The position numbers were made by a program, and so were the translations under genes. From Phocaeicola_A sp036804505 (GTDB taxonomy: Bacteria; Bacteroidota; Bacteroidia; Bacteroidales; Bacteroidaceae), in NCBI GenBank assembly GCA_036804505.1, contig DAIRSI010000008.1, positions 1 through 64,000 on the forward strand: DNA of 64,000 nt. The letters are read 5' to 3'. Below, piece after piece: positions 1-9,410 of the stretch; position 1 is the stretch's first letter; each line of letters starts with the position of its first letter. A model generated the notes under the pieces. It was not told the DNA's origin and did no database searches. It saw only the letters and a program-made list of their open reading frames with translations.

Positions 1-1586
1 TATACAACCGTGCCATTGCTGACAGCACGTCGTTCGACACCCTCTGCGCCATCCAACAGCGGGGCATCGAGTGTTCTATCGCCAGTGCCAATGCCCGTAG
101 GGAATATCTGTTCCGTGCCCTGAAGACTATCTATTATGCCATTCATCGGGAGCAGGATAAATATGTGACCGAGGCCCATTCCCTTGTCGACTATTATAAG
201 ACGACTGACGACGAGGAACATCTATATCAGGCATGGTTCACTCTTGCCAACAACCAGCTGGGATGGGGTGACTATAACGCGGCGGTGGACGAGGTGGGCA
301 AGATGTCGGAATATGCACAGAAGACCGGTTCGAAACAGGGCAAAGCCTCGTCTACATTGGCTTTCGCCGAATGTTATGAGGACAACGGGCAGATGAAAGA
401 GGCAGAGAAATATTACCGAGAGGCTTGGAAACTGCTCCCCGAGGTGGACGATTTGGGACATACCATCAGCACGGGCTTCAACCTGATATCCATCTGTCTG
501 GCAAGCAAACGCACCGCCGAGGCAATGAGTTTCAGCGACCAACTGCCTGCGCTGATAGCGAAATGGGAGAAGAAACACGACCTGCTCAACCCCGTGTACC
601 GTATGAAATACTTTCTTTACCGCCTGAACATCTATTACGACAAGAAGGACCGTAGGATGGTGACTATGCTCAACGACAGCGTCACCTATTATAATAATAT
701 GTATGCCGATGCCAACCAGAGAGTACCTGTGCTCTATACGCATTTCCGCACCTGCAAAATCAACGGTGACAGGGCGCGTGCGATGGTCTATATGGATTCC
801 ATCATCCAGATAAAAAAGCAGGAGGGCGACAACGCGAGCCTTGCCGCGATGTTCCGCGAAAAGGCGGAACTGCAGAAAGAAGACGGCGACTATCAGGGGG
901 CTTGTCTGTCGTATGCCGGTTTTGCCCAGGCTAACGACTCTTCGCAGATTGCCACTTCGGTACGGCAGCTCAATCGGCTGACGAAACAAATGAAACTCGA
1001 TGAACTGAAGATACAGGCGGTAAGGTTGGTGATGACGGCGTGGATTGTGGGGACGGCAGCCTTGCTGATAATTGTCATCTGTGTCATCCTCATCGTCTAT
1101 ACCCGCAAGACACGGCGGAAGAATATTGCCCTCGTGGAGGAAATCACCGAGAACAGCCGCCGAATGCAGCGAATGGAGAAACTGCTCAAAGAGCAGGTCG
1201 TCCTTGCTGCGGCAACCGGCGAAAGCGAACCGAAGGCGGAAGACAGCCTCTTCGGGCGCATTGAAGCGCTGATGCGCGATGATGAAATGTACAAACAAAG
1301 TAAACTGACCGCGCAGGACGTGGCAACACAACTGGCTACAAACAGAAATAAGATCAACGAGGCAATACAAGCAGGCTGCGGAATGAAATTCGGCGAATAT
1401 CTCACGGAGGTACGATTGCAGAAAGCGATCATCCTGATGGAGCAGGGTGTTGACGTGCAACTGAGCGAAGTAGGACAGAGCGTGGGCTATGACACCTATT
1501 CCACATTCTTCCGGGCGTTCTCCAAACGGTTTGATATCTCTCCGTCGAACTTCGTCACGTTGGCAAACAAAAGAAATGTACGCTGA
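1..1586 (+). CDS. TPR-containing membrane AraC-family regulator (5' partial)
   Basis: The reading frame is open from base 3 to the stop at 1584-1586, so the gene starts before the window; the codon at 165 is an internal GTG. The visible part has helical TPR-like repeats over its first ~320 residues, one membrane segment (around AWIVGTAALLIIVICVILIV), a short charged linker and a C-terminal AraC-type double helix-turn-helix ending in GYDTYSTFFRAFSKRF. This architecture is common in Bacteroidales: a periplasmic TPR sensor tied through the membrane to a cytoplasmic DNA-binding domain. The ligand and targets cannot be told. The C-terminal call is firm; the topology is inferred. Confidence 0.85.
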   Translation, partial: YNRAIADSTSFDTLCAIQQRGIECSIASANARREYLFRALKTIYYAIHREQDKYVTEAHSLVDYYKTTDDEEHLYQAWFTLANNQLGWGDYNAAVDEVGKMSEYAQKTGSKQGKASSTLAFAECYEDNGQMKEAEKYYREAWKLLPEVDDLGHTISTGFNLISICLASKRTAEAMSFSDQLPALIAKWEKKHDLLNPVYRMKYFLYRLNIYYDKKDRRMVTMLNDSVTYYNNMYADANQRVPVLYTHFRTCKINGDRARAMVYMDSIIQIKKQEGDNASLAAMFREKAELQKEDGDYQGACLSYAGFAQANDSSQIATSVRQLNRLTKQMKLDELKIQAVRLVMTAWIVGTAALLIIVICVILIVYTRKTRRKNIALVEEITENSRRMQRMEKLLKEQVVLAAATGESEPKAEDSLFGRIEALMRDDEMYKQSKLTAQDVATQLATNRNKINEAIQAGCGMKFGEYLTEVRLQKAIILMEQGVDVQLSEVGQSVGYDTYSTFFRAFSKRFDISPSNFVTLANKRNVR

Positions 1587-1659
1587 CCATCTGAAAAAAA
1601 GAAAGCACCGTTCGACTTGGCAACCCAGGGAGAGAGAAAATTCCGTAAACTTGATGAGC

Positions 1660-2790
1660 CTATACCCTCAAGAAAATATTCCGTTTGTAGAGCAACCACA
1701 AAATCAAGTAAATAATTAAAGCATTGGTCACTGCCAGTAGCACAGGATAAAAATCACCTATATACTGTTCGGTTCCGTGGAACAAAGATTCACTTATACT
1801 TCTGAAGTGGATGACTTCGGCTATGACGTATGCCACGATGCTGTTCATGCCATAAACCTTGAGCCAAGTAAGATGCTTGTTGTGCCCTTTGTAGTCAATC
1901 CAATAATAGAAAAGGCCCATCAGCAGGAAACAATATCCACTACTGACCAGTACCATGGAGCTTGTCCAAATATGTTTGATAACGGGAAGAACCAGCCCCC
2001 ACGTCCAGCCTATAACTACCATTGCAGCTCCGATACCAAACAGCCATTGCAATTTGCGTTTGCCATCTTTCCCGCTCTTCATAATCTCTCCGGCAAAAAG
2101 TCCGGAAAGAACAGTTACGATAAATGTCAAACTGCTCAGAATCCAAGTATACCGATACGTACTTCCATAATCGACCACACCGTTCACAACCGTGCACTGG
2201 TCCCTGAAACGACCTAATACAAAGCGGTCGATACCTTCTGCCAGGTTGCCGTCGGCAGTGTAGTTGCCTCCACCGAAACCGTCGAAAGAGATAAATTGCA
2301 TCGCTGCCCAGTAAATCAACAGCAAACCGACGGCTATTCCAATCCTGACCGAACGATTTACATTCAGATATAGCAAAGCCGTGAACAGGTAGCCTACAGC
2401 AATGGCCTGCAACGTATTGGAGAACAAGTAAATCTTCTGAGGATCTAGGCCGAGCAAGTTTCCTTGACACATAATACCGAAAATCCATAACAGGACGATT
2501 CGCTTGCCTATGCGACGATAAACCGAACTCTTGTCCGGCATGTCTTTGTATTTGGCAAATGAATAGGGCATGGAAACACCCGACATGAACATGAAGAGGG
2601 GCATGACCAGATCCCATGGTGAAAAGCCTTCCCATGTGGTATGCGTGAAGCACCATAAAAAGGAATCATACCAGGATTGATTGAGTGCATCTCCCAAGGG
2701 ATGCATAATGCCTTCCAAGGCTACCAGACAAAAAAGATCGAAACCACGGAGTGCATCCAGTGACTCCAGGCGTTTTGTTAATGCTTTCAT
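1660..2790 (-). CDS. DUF5009/HGSNAT-like membrane acyltransferase-family protein
   Basis: A polytopic membrane protein of about 376 residues with some ten hydrophobic segments. The N-terminus (RLESLDALRGFDLF, then PLFMFMSGVSMPYSF) is the signature of the DUF5009 family related to heparan-alpha-glucosaminide N-acetyltransferase, which moves acetyl groups across a membrane onto sugars. The start at 2790 is preferred over an upstream ATG at 2838 because GGAGAA lies just before it and the family begins near this point. It stands alone between a regulator and the DUF3108 gene. The family is well supported; the substrate is unknown. Confidence 0.8.
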   Translation of the reverse strand: MKALTKRLESLDALRGFDLFCLVALEGIMHPLGDALNQSWYDSFLWCFTHTTWEGFSPWDLVMPLFMFMSGVSMPYSFAKYKDMPDKSSVYRRIGKRIVLLWIFGIMCQGNLLGLDPQKIYLFSNTLQAIAVGYLFTALLYLNVNRSVRIGIAVGLLLIYWAAMQFISFDGFGGGNYTADGNLAEGIDRFVLGRFRDQCTVVNGVVDYGSTYRYTWILSSLTFIVTVLSGLFAGEIMKSGKDGKRKLQWLFGIGAAMVVIGWTWGLVLPVIKHIWTSSMVLVSSGYCFLLMGLFYYWIDYKGHNKHLTWLKVYGMNSIVAYVIAEVIHFRSISESLFHGTEQYIGDFYPVLLAVTNALIIYLILWLLYKRNIFLRV

Positions 2791-2986
2791 AATATTTATT
2801 TTCTCCTTCCGCCAACTTTTTCTTACTCGTTGTGGCATTTATTCATCAAAGCAATTGATCACTCTCTTCTTTTTCTACCTCCCCAAGTCATTATACAGTT
2901 AGCGTTTTGTATATTGTCTATATCAAATTTCGCCGTCAAGCAATTTTTCGGTAACATGAAAATGGCAAAACTCCACCGTTCTTTCT

Positions 2987-3796
2987 TTAATTGTTGCTGA
3001 CGATGGAGGAAATGGGATACCTGTTTCCTCTTACGCTCGTAAGAAAAGCTTTGGCAGAACCGAAGCGGAGATACATGTCCAGACGGACCGGCAGATGGTT
3101 TTCGTCATCTGTAATATAGAAAGTGATAATTTCTTTTTCTTTGTTGTTGTCATATTCCACTAAGGAGAAGACAAGGCAGCGATAGGTGCGCTTGTCATTC
3201 GACTTGAAGTTTTTCTTTCCCCGGTAGAGAAGAGTTTGCTCCTCTACATCCTTTCCGGTAGTCATTGGGAAACGTATCTTCTGCAGTTTGTTCAGGTCGG
3301 AAGCATCGAAAGAGCGGGCGCGTGCCAGTATGCTGAGCATGTCATAAATGCAGTCGTTGCTCACTTGTTTTGATTTGGCTACCGTGCCGTCACGATAGAT
3401 TCTGCGTTGGTTGACGATGCTCTTTCCCCCCTGATAGGAGAACCAGGCTTCGTCAATGGTATATCTTTTACCTTCTTCCGCTCCTTTTCTGAAATAAAGT
3501 GGAACGATGTCCTTGGTGTAGATACTAGTCAAGGTATCTCTCATGATGAAGAACATGTCTGCCCGGTGGCTGGTTTTGGATACCAGCTTGGTCCGGAACG
3601 CTTCTGTACCATTATATACGGTATTGGCCGTATTCATGTAGGCCGTGCCTACTTTGTACCAAATGAATTTCCAATTGAATTCCAGGTCGTAAGTCATTGT
3701 TTCGCCGGCCTTGAATGCCAGATTATCTACAGCACACTGAGCTTCGGTTTGTATGGATGCTATGAACAGGCATATAATAATTATTGTTTTTCTCAT
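2987..3796 (-). CDS. DUF3108 domain secreted protein
   Basis: 269 residues with an N-terminal signal peptide (MRKTIIIICLFIASIQTEA) and a body matching DUF3108: the FKAGETMTYDLEFNWKF start, a central YDMLSILARAR segment and a C-terminal DLPVRLDMYLRFGSAKAF-like strand pattern. Members are exported beta-rich proteins of unknown biochemical role, probably in the periplasm. It begins 2 bases after the stop of the Ig-like lipoprotein gene and is probably the last cistron of the unit that starts at 7260. Confidence 0.8.
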   Translation of the reverse strand: MRKTIIIICLFIASIQTEAQCAVDNLAFKAGETMTYDLEFNWKFIWYKVGTAYMNTANTVYNGTEAFRTKLVSKTSHRADMFFIMRDTLTSIYTKDIVPLYFRKGAEEGKRYTIDEAWFSYQGGKSIVNQRRIYRDGTVAKSKQVSNDCIYDMLSILARARSFDASDLNKLQKIRFPMTTGKDVEEQTLLYRGKKNFKSNDKRTYRCLVFSLVEYDNNKEKEIITFYITDDENHLPVRLDMYLRFGSAKAFLTSVRGNRYPISSIVSNN

Positions 3797-3798
3797 TG

Positions 3799-5745
3799 TT
3801 ATTTGTTATTTGGTTTTTTCCCCATCTTGCGTTCTGCATTCCGGTTTCTTATTTTCTTTTCCGTTTCCGGCTTTTGTTTGGTAATGGCACCCGGTTTCTG
3901 CTTGTCGAGAGAGGTGGTCTCAGGATTCCAGCTTTGCTCTATATCCCAAAGTGCTTTCATCTCGAACATCCCCGGATAGTAATATACCTTTTCGGCTTGT
4001 TTCTTCAGGGCATAGTTTCCGGTATCCCAGATACCGTTATTGTTATCATCCTCGAACATCCGGACGTAATACTTCCCGGGATTCAAGTAGTAAAAGTCGG
4101 CTTTTCCTTCTTGGGCTTTTACCTCCTTCACCATCTTGTCGCTCGTGTCAAGTAACTGTACCACCAGATGTTCTTTTGGCGAACTGATTCTCATGAACAA
4201 GGATGCAAATTCATTCAGTGATTTCATCTTGATACTTTGTTCCTCGGACTTGCTTTCTTTTCCGTATAGTCCGATGAAGGCTGCGGAATCCACAGTTAGT
4301 TTGTATTCCTGTTCGGGTCGCCATTCAGCCAGTAGTTCGAAGTTTCGTATCTTTCCCCTCTTAAGTCTGAATATGAATGGGCAGTCTTTCCAGTTCGTGG
4401 AGTCAACTTTCACTTTCAGATGGATGGCCGTGTCACTGTAACTCGTCAGCGGTTCTTCGAAATCGAATGAAATGTTCTGGTCGGGAGCCATTCCGCTAGG
4501 TATGTTTATTTTCATCGGGAGAAACTCGTGAGGCATTTCTACTCGCGTAGTATCTCCTTTCTTTTGTTTCTTTTTTTGTTCCTTTTCGAATTCATCCCTC
4601 TTTTTGGCCGCTTCTTTCAAGACTTTGGCCCGGTTGTTCTTGGCAGCCAGGAAGAAGGTATCTGTTTTTTCTGTCAATTTCCCTATGGGGTCTGTCTGCA
4701 GATGTCTGTAGGTGAAATTAAGGGTATCTTTGTTGAATACTGTAGAATCCTTGAACCAGTAGGTCAGTGTATCATTTCTGTCTGTTTTTTCCAGAACATA
4801 AGCCTTGTCGGCATTGAAATTCAATCCTTTCATTACAGGAAGGGAATCGTTCTTTGCCGCAAAATAAAAGGTTATCTTGTTAAGATCGATGCGTTCGTTC
4901 TTTACAATGTATTGCCGGTCTTGTTCTTCCTTGAATGCCCTCAGTACGATGTCGTCGGGCAGGAACCGGGTGTAATTAATGTCTTTTATGGTGTCATACC
5001 GCAAAGAGTCATGCCAGGTGGTATCCTGGCGTACGGCCGGTTCGCAGGAAGTGGTGATGTTTCCTTCCTGAAAGGCAATCATTTCGGCTTTCTGGTCGAA
5101 TTTATAATTCTGGTTGGCATCGCTTAATGCGTAAATTCTGTAGCTCCCCTTTTTCACGCCTTTGATGACAAAGTGTCCGCGGCTATCGGTGTGAGAGATT
5201 CTTTCCATCGGAAGCTTTGTAAAGGCTGAATCATTTTCATTGGAATACAAGCCTACAAGGATTCCTTTCACAGGTTCCAGATTCGAAGCATCGAGAACCG
5301 TTCCGCTCACTTCCATCGTGTCAATCTCTCCTCCTGTGGAGAATGTATAGGAAAAATTTCCCAAAGGATTGCCCTCGTTGTTGTCGGTAATGGCATCAGC
5401 AAAGTCGATGGTATAGGTCGTGTTCTTTTTCAGGGAATCGACAAGGGATACGGTAATCTTTTTCCCGCTCGACTTGATGTCCGGCTGTTCCATCTGTGCA
5501 GGGGAAATAACTACTTTTTCCGAAGCTTTCTCCAGCTTGATGTTTTCATCGAATTGCAGAACAATCTTTTTCTCTTTGTTGTTCAATGCAAACATTTTAG
5601 GCGAACTGCTGATAAACTTGGGTGGCGTTTCGTCATAAGCTCCTCCGTCGGGGGTGCCTATGTTTGCACAAGCCTGTATCAGCAGCCCTAGAAAGATGGC
5701 CGACAGAGTATACAAAATCCATTGTCTTATATCGATTCTTTTCAT
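3799..5745 (-). CDS. Bacterial Ig-like domain lipoprotein
   Basis: 648 residues. A hydrophobic N-terminus ends in LLIQAC, a lipobox, so the mature protein should be a lipid-anchored envelope protein. The segment after it (TPPKFISSSPKMFALNNKEKK) matches the bacterial Ig-like Big_5 domain; it is followed by a carboxypeptidase-regulatory-like strand region (VSGTVLDASNLEPVKGILV) and a lysine-rich stretch around residues 385-405. The C-terminus is low-complexity and basic. It sits 6 bases after the GH3-like gene and 2 bases before the DUF3108 gene, so the three are probably co-transcribed. Function unknown. Confidence 0.8.
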   Translation of the reverse strand: MKRIDIRQWILYTLSAIFLGLLIQACANIGTPDGGAYDETPPKFISSSPKMFALNNKEKKIVLQFDENIKLEKASEKVVISPAQMEQPDIKSSGKKITVSLVDSLKKNTTYTIDFADAITDNNEGNPLGNFSYTFSTGGEIDTMEVSGTVLDASNLEPVKGILVGLYSNENDSAFTKLPMERISHTDSRGHFVIKGVKKGSYRIYALSDANQNYKFDQKAEMIAFQEGNITTSCEPAVRQDTTWHDSLRYDTIKDINYTRFLPDDIVLRAFKEEQDRQYIVKNERIDLNKITFYFAAKNDSLPVMKGLNFNADKAYVLEKTDRNDTLTYWFKDSTVFNKDTLNFTYRHLQTDPIGKLTEKTDTFFLAAKNNRAKVLKEAAKKRDEFEKEQKKKQKKGDTTRVEMPHEFLPMKINIPSGMAPDQNISFDFEEPLTSYSDTAIHLKVKVDSTNWKDCPFIFRLKRGKIRNFELLAEWRPEQEYKLTVDSAAFIGLYGKESKSEEQSIKMKSLNEFASLFMRISSPKEHLVVQLLDTSDKMVKEVKAQEGKADFYYLNPGKYYVRMFEDDNNNGIWDTGNYALKKQAEKVYYYPGMFEMKALWDIEQSWNPETTSLDKQKPGAITKQKPETEKKIRNRNAERKMGKKPNNK

Positions 5746-5751
5746 GCTTCT

Positions 5752-7260
5752 TTAATGGTTAAGACTCAACATTTCTTCCAGATAGTCACGGTTGTTGCTC
5801 AGGCGTGGAATCTTGTGCTGACCGCCCAATTTCCCTTTCCCTCTGAGCCAGTCATCAAAAAGATGAGGTCTGGCCTCAATGATTTCCAGAGGTTGCAGGG
5901 TGATATTTTTGTAACGCTTTGCTTCATAGTCGGAATTGATTTCCTGCAAGGCCTTGTCCAGAATGGTAGCAAAATCACTCACCGATTCGGGCTTGACGGC
6001 AAATTCTATCAGCCATTGGTGCCGGCATTTGGCGTTGGCGTCCATAAAGACGGGAGCAGCGGTATATTCGCTAATCTGGGCTCCCGTGAGAGCACAAGCC
6101 TTGGCCAAGCCTTTTTCGGCATTGTCCACAATCAGTTCTTCTCCGAATGCATTGATGAAATGCTTGGTGCGACCGGTAATGACGAATTTGTAGGGATTGA
6201 CGGACGTGAAGCGTATCGTATCGCCAATCATGTATCTCCATAGTCCGCAGGAGGAGCTGATAACCATGGCATAATTCTTGCCTGTCTCTGTACCCCACAG
6301 CGGCAAGATTCGGGGATTTTCTTTTTCAATGTCTTCCATGGGTATGAACTCATAGAAAACTCCGTAGTCAATCATCAGCAGCATGGCGGGGTCGCTCAGG
6401 TCATTCTGGAGGCCGAAAAAGCCTTCACTGGCATTGTAGGTCTCCATATAGTGCATTTTTTCCGAACGGATGAGTCGCTTGTACTGTTCTCTGTAGGGGG
6501 TAAAGGCTACTCCTCCGTGGAAAAATACTTCCAGATTGGGCCATACTTGTTCCAAAGAGTCCGTCTGTTTCAATTCCAAGGCTCTTTTCAATACGGAAAG
6601 CATCCAGGAAGGAACGCCCGACAGGTTCGTAACATTCTGGTTTATTGTTTCACGGGCAATCCTGTCCCGTTTTATTTCAAAGTCACTCAGCAGTGCCGTT
6701 TCCTTTTTGGGAACTCTTATCAAGTTGACAATGGGGTTGATATTTTGCATCAGAATAGCCGAAAGATCGCCTACGTAACTGTTCGGCAGATTGTAGTTAG
6801 GTGCATGGCTTCCTCCTAGAATCAATCCTTTTCCCGAGAAAAACCGACTGTTAGGGTTTTGGTTGAGATAAAGAGCAACGGCATCGAAGCCGCCGGCATA
6901 GTGGATATCGTGCAAGCCTTCGGAACTTACCGGGATAAATTTGCTCTTGTCATTTGTAGTTCCCGAAGATTTTGCATACCATTTTACTAATCCCGGCCAT
7001 AGGATGTTTTTCTCTCCGTGGCGCATTCGTTCAACGGATTCTTTTATATCCTCATAAGTCTGGACCGGAAGCAGTCTGGAAAAATCATCGTAAGTATGTA
7101 TCGTATTGTAATGATGAGCCTTTCCCCATTCTGTGTCTTCCGCATCCTTGATGAGGCGACTCAGAACATCTTCTTGAATCTTCGCGGCGTCCGTTGCGTA
7201 ACGCTCAATCGCTTTTGTACGTCTTTCGAAGATGGGTCTGACTATATTTGTTAAATTCAT
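5752..7260 (-). CDS. GH3 auxin-responsive promoter family protein
   Basis: About 502 residues from the ATG at 7260. The sequence follows the GH3 family of acyl-adenylate/amino-acid conjugating enzymes: KWYAKSSGTTNDKSKFIP is the nucleotide-binding loop, then YNASEGFFG and CGLWRYMIGDTIRF. Bacterial members are widespread in Bacteroidetes with unknown substrates. An in-frame ATG at 7281 and the longer reading frame upstream are less likely, because a -7 promoter box lies at 7291-7298, which puts transcription start close to 7281. First gene of a probable three-gene operon, divergent from the phosphofructokinase gene. Confidence 0.88.
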   Translation of the reverse strand: MNLTNIVRPIFERRTKAIERYATDAAKIQEDVLSRLIKDAEDTEWGKAHHYNTIHTYDDFSRLLPVQTYEDIKESVERMRHGEKNILWPGLVKWYAKSSGTTNDKSKFIPVSSEGLHDIHYAGGFDAVALYLNQNPNSRFFSGKGLILGGSHAPNYNLPNSYVGDLSAILMQNINPIVNLIRVPKKETALLSDFEIKRDRIARETINQNVTNLSGVPSWMLSVLKRALELKQTDSLEQVWPNLEVFFHGGVAFTPYREQYKRLIRSEKMHYMETYNASEGFFGLQNDLSDPAMLLMIDYGVFYEFIPMEDIEKENPRILPLWGTETGKNYAMVISSSCGLWRYMIGDTIRFTSVNPYKFVITGRTKHFINAFGEELIVDNAEKGLAKACALTGAQISEYTAAPVFMDANAKCRHQWLIEFAVKPESVSDFATILDKALQEINSDYEAKRYKNITLQPLEIIEARPHLFDDWLRGKGKLGGQHKIPRLSNNRDYLEEMLSLNH

Positions 7261-7290
7261 TCCTAGAGATTTTTTTTGCATTATATCTCG

Positions 7291-7298
7291 CAAAAGTA
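7291..7298 (-). promoter_or_regulatory. -7 promoter box (TACTTTTG) for the GH3-like gene
   Basis: A perfect match on the minus strand to the Bacteroidetes TAnnTTTG box, 30 bases upstream of the chosen ATG at 7260. No clear -33 TTG is seen 19 bases upstream. It favours the 7260 start over 7281. Confidence 0.55.
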
Positions 7299-7342
7299 GC
7301 TTATTTTTTTGAAAATGTATATCTTTACGCACAACATTTAAC

Positions 7343-8365
7343 ATGAATGATATGGCAAAGAGGATTGGCATACTAACTGCAGGGGGCGATTGCCCTGGAA
7401 TTAATGCTACGATACGTGGAGTCTGCAAGACTGCGATACATCAGTATGGCATAGAAGTGATTGGTTTTCACGATGGCTTTCAAGGTGCCATTACGGGTGA
7501 TTATGAAGAAATGACTGACAATTCGCTTACGGGATTGCTCTATATGGGAGGAACGGTGTTGGGTACTTCACGGGCAAAGCCATTCAAGCAATTTCCTGCC
7601 GATACATTCAATAAGGCAGATGCCATGGTTGCTAATTTTGAGAAGCTAGGCTTGGATGCTATCGTTTGCATCGGTGGAAATGGAACTCAAAAGACCGCTT
7701 ATAAGATGGTTCAAAGGGGTATCAATGTCGTTTCCATACCTAAAACCATTGATAATGATGTTTGGGGAACGGATCAGACTTTTGGATTTGATACGGCAGT
7801 CAGCATAGCTACGGAGGCCATCGACCGTCTTCATTCAACAGCAAGTTCGCACAAACGTGTCATGGTTATTGAGGTGATGGGACATAAGGCCGGGTGGATA
7901 TCTCTTTATAGCGGCATGGCCGGTGGGGGTGATATTATTCTACTGCCGGAACTGGAATATCAGATTGATTCCATCTGCAATGCTGTCTATAGCCGCATTC
8001 ATAAAGGAAAAGCTTATTCTATTGTCGTTGTTGCCGAGGGTCTTCCGACTGACGGACAAAGTAATGCAGGTGAGTATATTGCCCGGAAGATACGAGAGAC
8101 AATGGGGTTGGAAACACGAGAAACCGTATTGGGCTATGTCCAAAGAGGAGGGGCTCCTACATCTTTTGACCGTAATCTGGCAACCCGGATGGGTGGCTAT
8201 GCAACGGATTTGATTGTCAGGGAAGATTATGGGCGCATGGTGGCATTGCAAGGAACTCTAATTACTTCTGTCCCTTTGGAAGAAGTAGGAGGAAAGACTC
8301 GCATGGTTCCGTCCGATCATGATTTGATAGTGGAAGGACGGAAAATGGGAATTTGCTTCGGGTAA
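7343..8365 (+). CDS. pfkA: 6-phosphofructokinase family protein
   Basis: 340 residues, the usual length for short phosphofructokinases. GILTAGGDCPG opens the nucleotide-binding fold, GGNGT lies at 111-115, PKTIDND at 133-139 and the sugar-phosphate loop EVMGHKAGW follows. It should phosphorylate fructose 6-phosphate in glycolysis. The usual GGDGS is GGNGT here, and the Lys of PKTIDND is the residue seen in pyrophosphate-using enzymes, whereas the Gly of GGNGT is ATP-type, so the phosphoryl donor is not settled. A second in-frame ATG lies three codons in (MAKRIGIL). Confidence 0.9.
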   Translation: MNDMAKRIGILTAGGDCPGINATIRGVCKTAIHQYGIEVIGFHDGFQGAITGDYEEMTDNSLTGLLYMGGTVLGTSRAKPFKQFPADTFNKADAMVANFEKLGLDAIVCIGGNGTQKTAYKMVQRGINVVSIPKTIDNDVWGTDQTFGFDTAVSIATEAIDRLHSTASSHKRVMVIEVMGHKAGWISLYSGMAGGGDIILLPELEYQIDSICNAVYSRIHKGKAYSIVVVAEGLPTDGQSNAGEYIARKIRETMGLETRETVLGYVQRGGAPTSFDRNLATRMGGYATDLIVREDYGRMVALQGTLITSVPLEEVGGKTRMVPSDHDLIVEGRKMGICFG

Positions 8366-8371
8366 TGCTTC

Positions 8372-8725
8372 TTATTCCAGAGGATGTCTCTTTCGATAGA
8401 TGGATCTCATCACATAATCTAAGGTAAACAAGACCAACAGTAAAATACCGAACCAAACGGCTTCGCTTCCGAAGTTCGGAGTTGTAGGCATCATGTCTTT
8501 AAGTTTCAAAGTCGAAAAAGATGAAATCCAGAGGCAAACACCTGCTGTCAGGGAGCAGAATACCAACAAGGTAAAGATAAATTGCCTTTGTATTCTTGTC
8601 TTTTCCTGTAAGCGGATTTCCTCTTCCAGTTTCATCATGGTTCTGTAAGTGAAATTGGAAGGCAGCGTCGGTCTGCTAGATGCCTTCAATGCTTTTCTTA
8701 ATCCGTTATCTTTTTCTGTTTTCAT
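8372..8725 (-). CDS. Small membrane protein, probable anti-sigma factor
   Basis: 117 residues: a charged N-terminal cytoplasmic part (about 1-45) and two membrane segments (FIFTLLVFCSLTAGVCLWI; WFGILLLVLFTLDYVM) with a short loop between. Its ATG overlaps the end of the ECF sigma gene by 20 bases, the standard arrangement for a sigma factor and its membrane antagonist. No canonical zinc-finger anti-sigma motif is visible, so the role is inferred from position and topology. Confidence 0.65.
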   Translation of the reverse strand: MKTEKDNGLRKALKASSRPTLPSNFTYRTMMKLEEEIRLQEKTRIQRQFIFTLLVFCSLTAGVCLWISSFSTLKLKDMMPTTPNFGSEAVWFGILLLVLFTLDYVMRSIYRKRHPLE

Positions 8726-9266
8726 ACGTTTCTCCTTTCATTAGCAGGTAAAGTTTGCATCTGATTCGGTGAAGTTTTACCTTGATGTTGCTTTCCGTTT
8801 CCAAAGTGATTTCACAGATATCCTTTATGGACTTATCATCTTCATAGAACATGGATATCAGAGCCTTTTCCTTTGCATCCAGTTTGCTGACAGCCTCTCT
8901 CAAGGCTTCGCAGTTTTCTTCGGAATCCGAATTCAAAGCTTCATCCACATTCACGTCAGAAAGAATGGTAAGTTGTTGCTCGTCAACATAGCAAGTGTAC
9001 TTTTTCTTTCTCGTGGCACTGATAGCCGTATTGTAGGCAATCCGATAAATCCAAGTTGAGAAGGAACTCTCTTGTTTGAATTTCTTCAGATTCTGATAAG
9101 CCTTTAAAAAAGTATCTTGAGTCAGCTCCTCGGCATCCTCTTGATTTTCTGTTATTTGGAAGATGAGGCTGAATATCTGCTGGCTGTATTTTTCCACCAG
9201 AACAGTATATTGCCGGCTGTTGCCATTCAAAATACTTTCAATGATATTTATCTCTTCTTTTTCCAT
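8706..9266 (-). CDS. ECF RNA polymerase sigma factor
   Basis: 186 residues with region 2 (AEELTQDTFLKAYQNLKKF and SFSTWIYRIAYNTA) and region 4 (LDAKEKALISMFYEDDKSIKD, then SNIKVKLHRIRCKL). It directs RNA polymerase to a dedicated promoter set, probably released from the downstream membrane protein on a signal. A TATTTTTG box at 9304-9311 precedes it. The divergent DUF6249 gene could be a target but nothing in the sequence proves it. Confidence 0.92.
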   Translation of the reverse strand: MEKEEINIIESILNGNSRQYTVLVEKYSQQIFSLIFQITENQEDAEELTQDTFLKAYQNLKKFKQESSFSTWIYRIAYNTAISATRKKKYTCYVDEQQLTILSDVNVDEALNSDSEENCEALREAVSKLDAKEKALISMFYEDDKSIKDICEITLETESNIKVKLHRIRCKLYLLMKGETYENRKR

Positions 9267-9303
9267 TTCGTCTGTTTAGACGCGTAGCTTTTGCCAATGG
9301 TTA

Positions 9304-9311
9304 CAAAAATA
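9304..9311 (-). promoter_or_regulatory. -7 promoter box (TATTTTTG) for the ECF sigma gene
   Basis: A TAnnTTTG match on the minus strand 38 bases upstream of the sigma ATG. No good -33 partner is seen. Confidence 0.45.
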
Positions 9312-9410
9312 CATAGAAAAAATAATTATTGCTTTTTCTGTAACCTTTTTTATCGGAGCATAGTCTAAAAGGCAGAAACGAAAATTATTAACCAATTAAA
9401 AAATATAATT

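Noticed and set aside
222..1460. Long open frame antisense to the AraC-type regulator
   Set aside because: It lies opposite a clear TPR-AraC gene and shows no protein family features; it is a codon-bias shadow.
7261..7428. Longer N-terminus for the GH3-like protein
   Set aside because: The extension overlaps the divergent phosphofructokinase start and runs upstream of the promoter box at 7291-7298.
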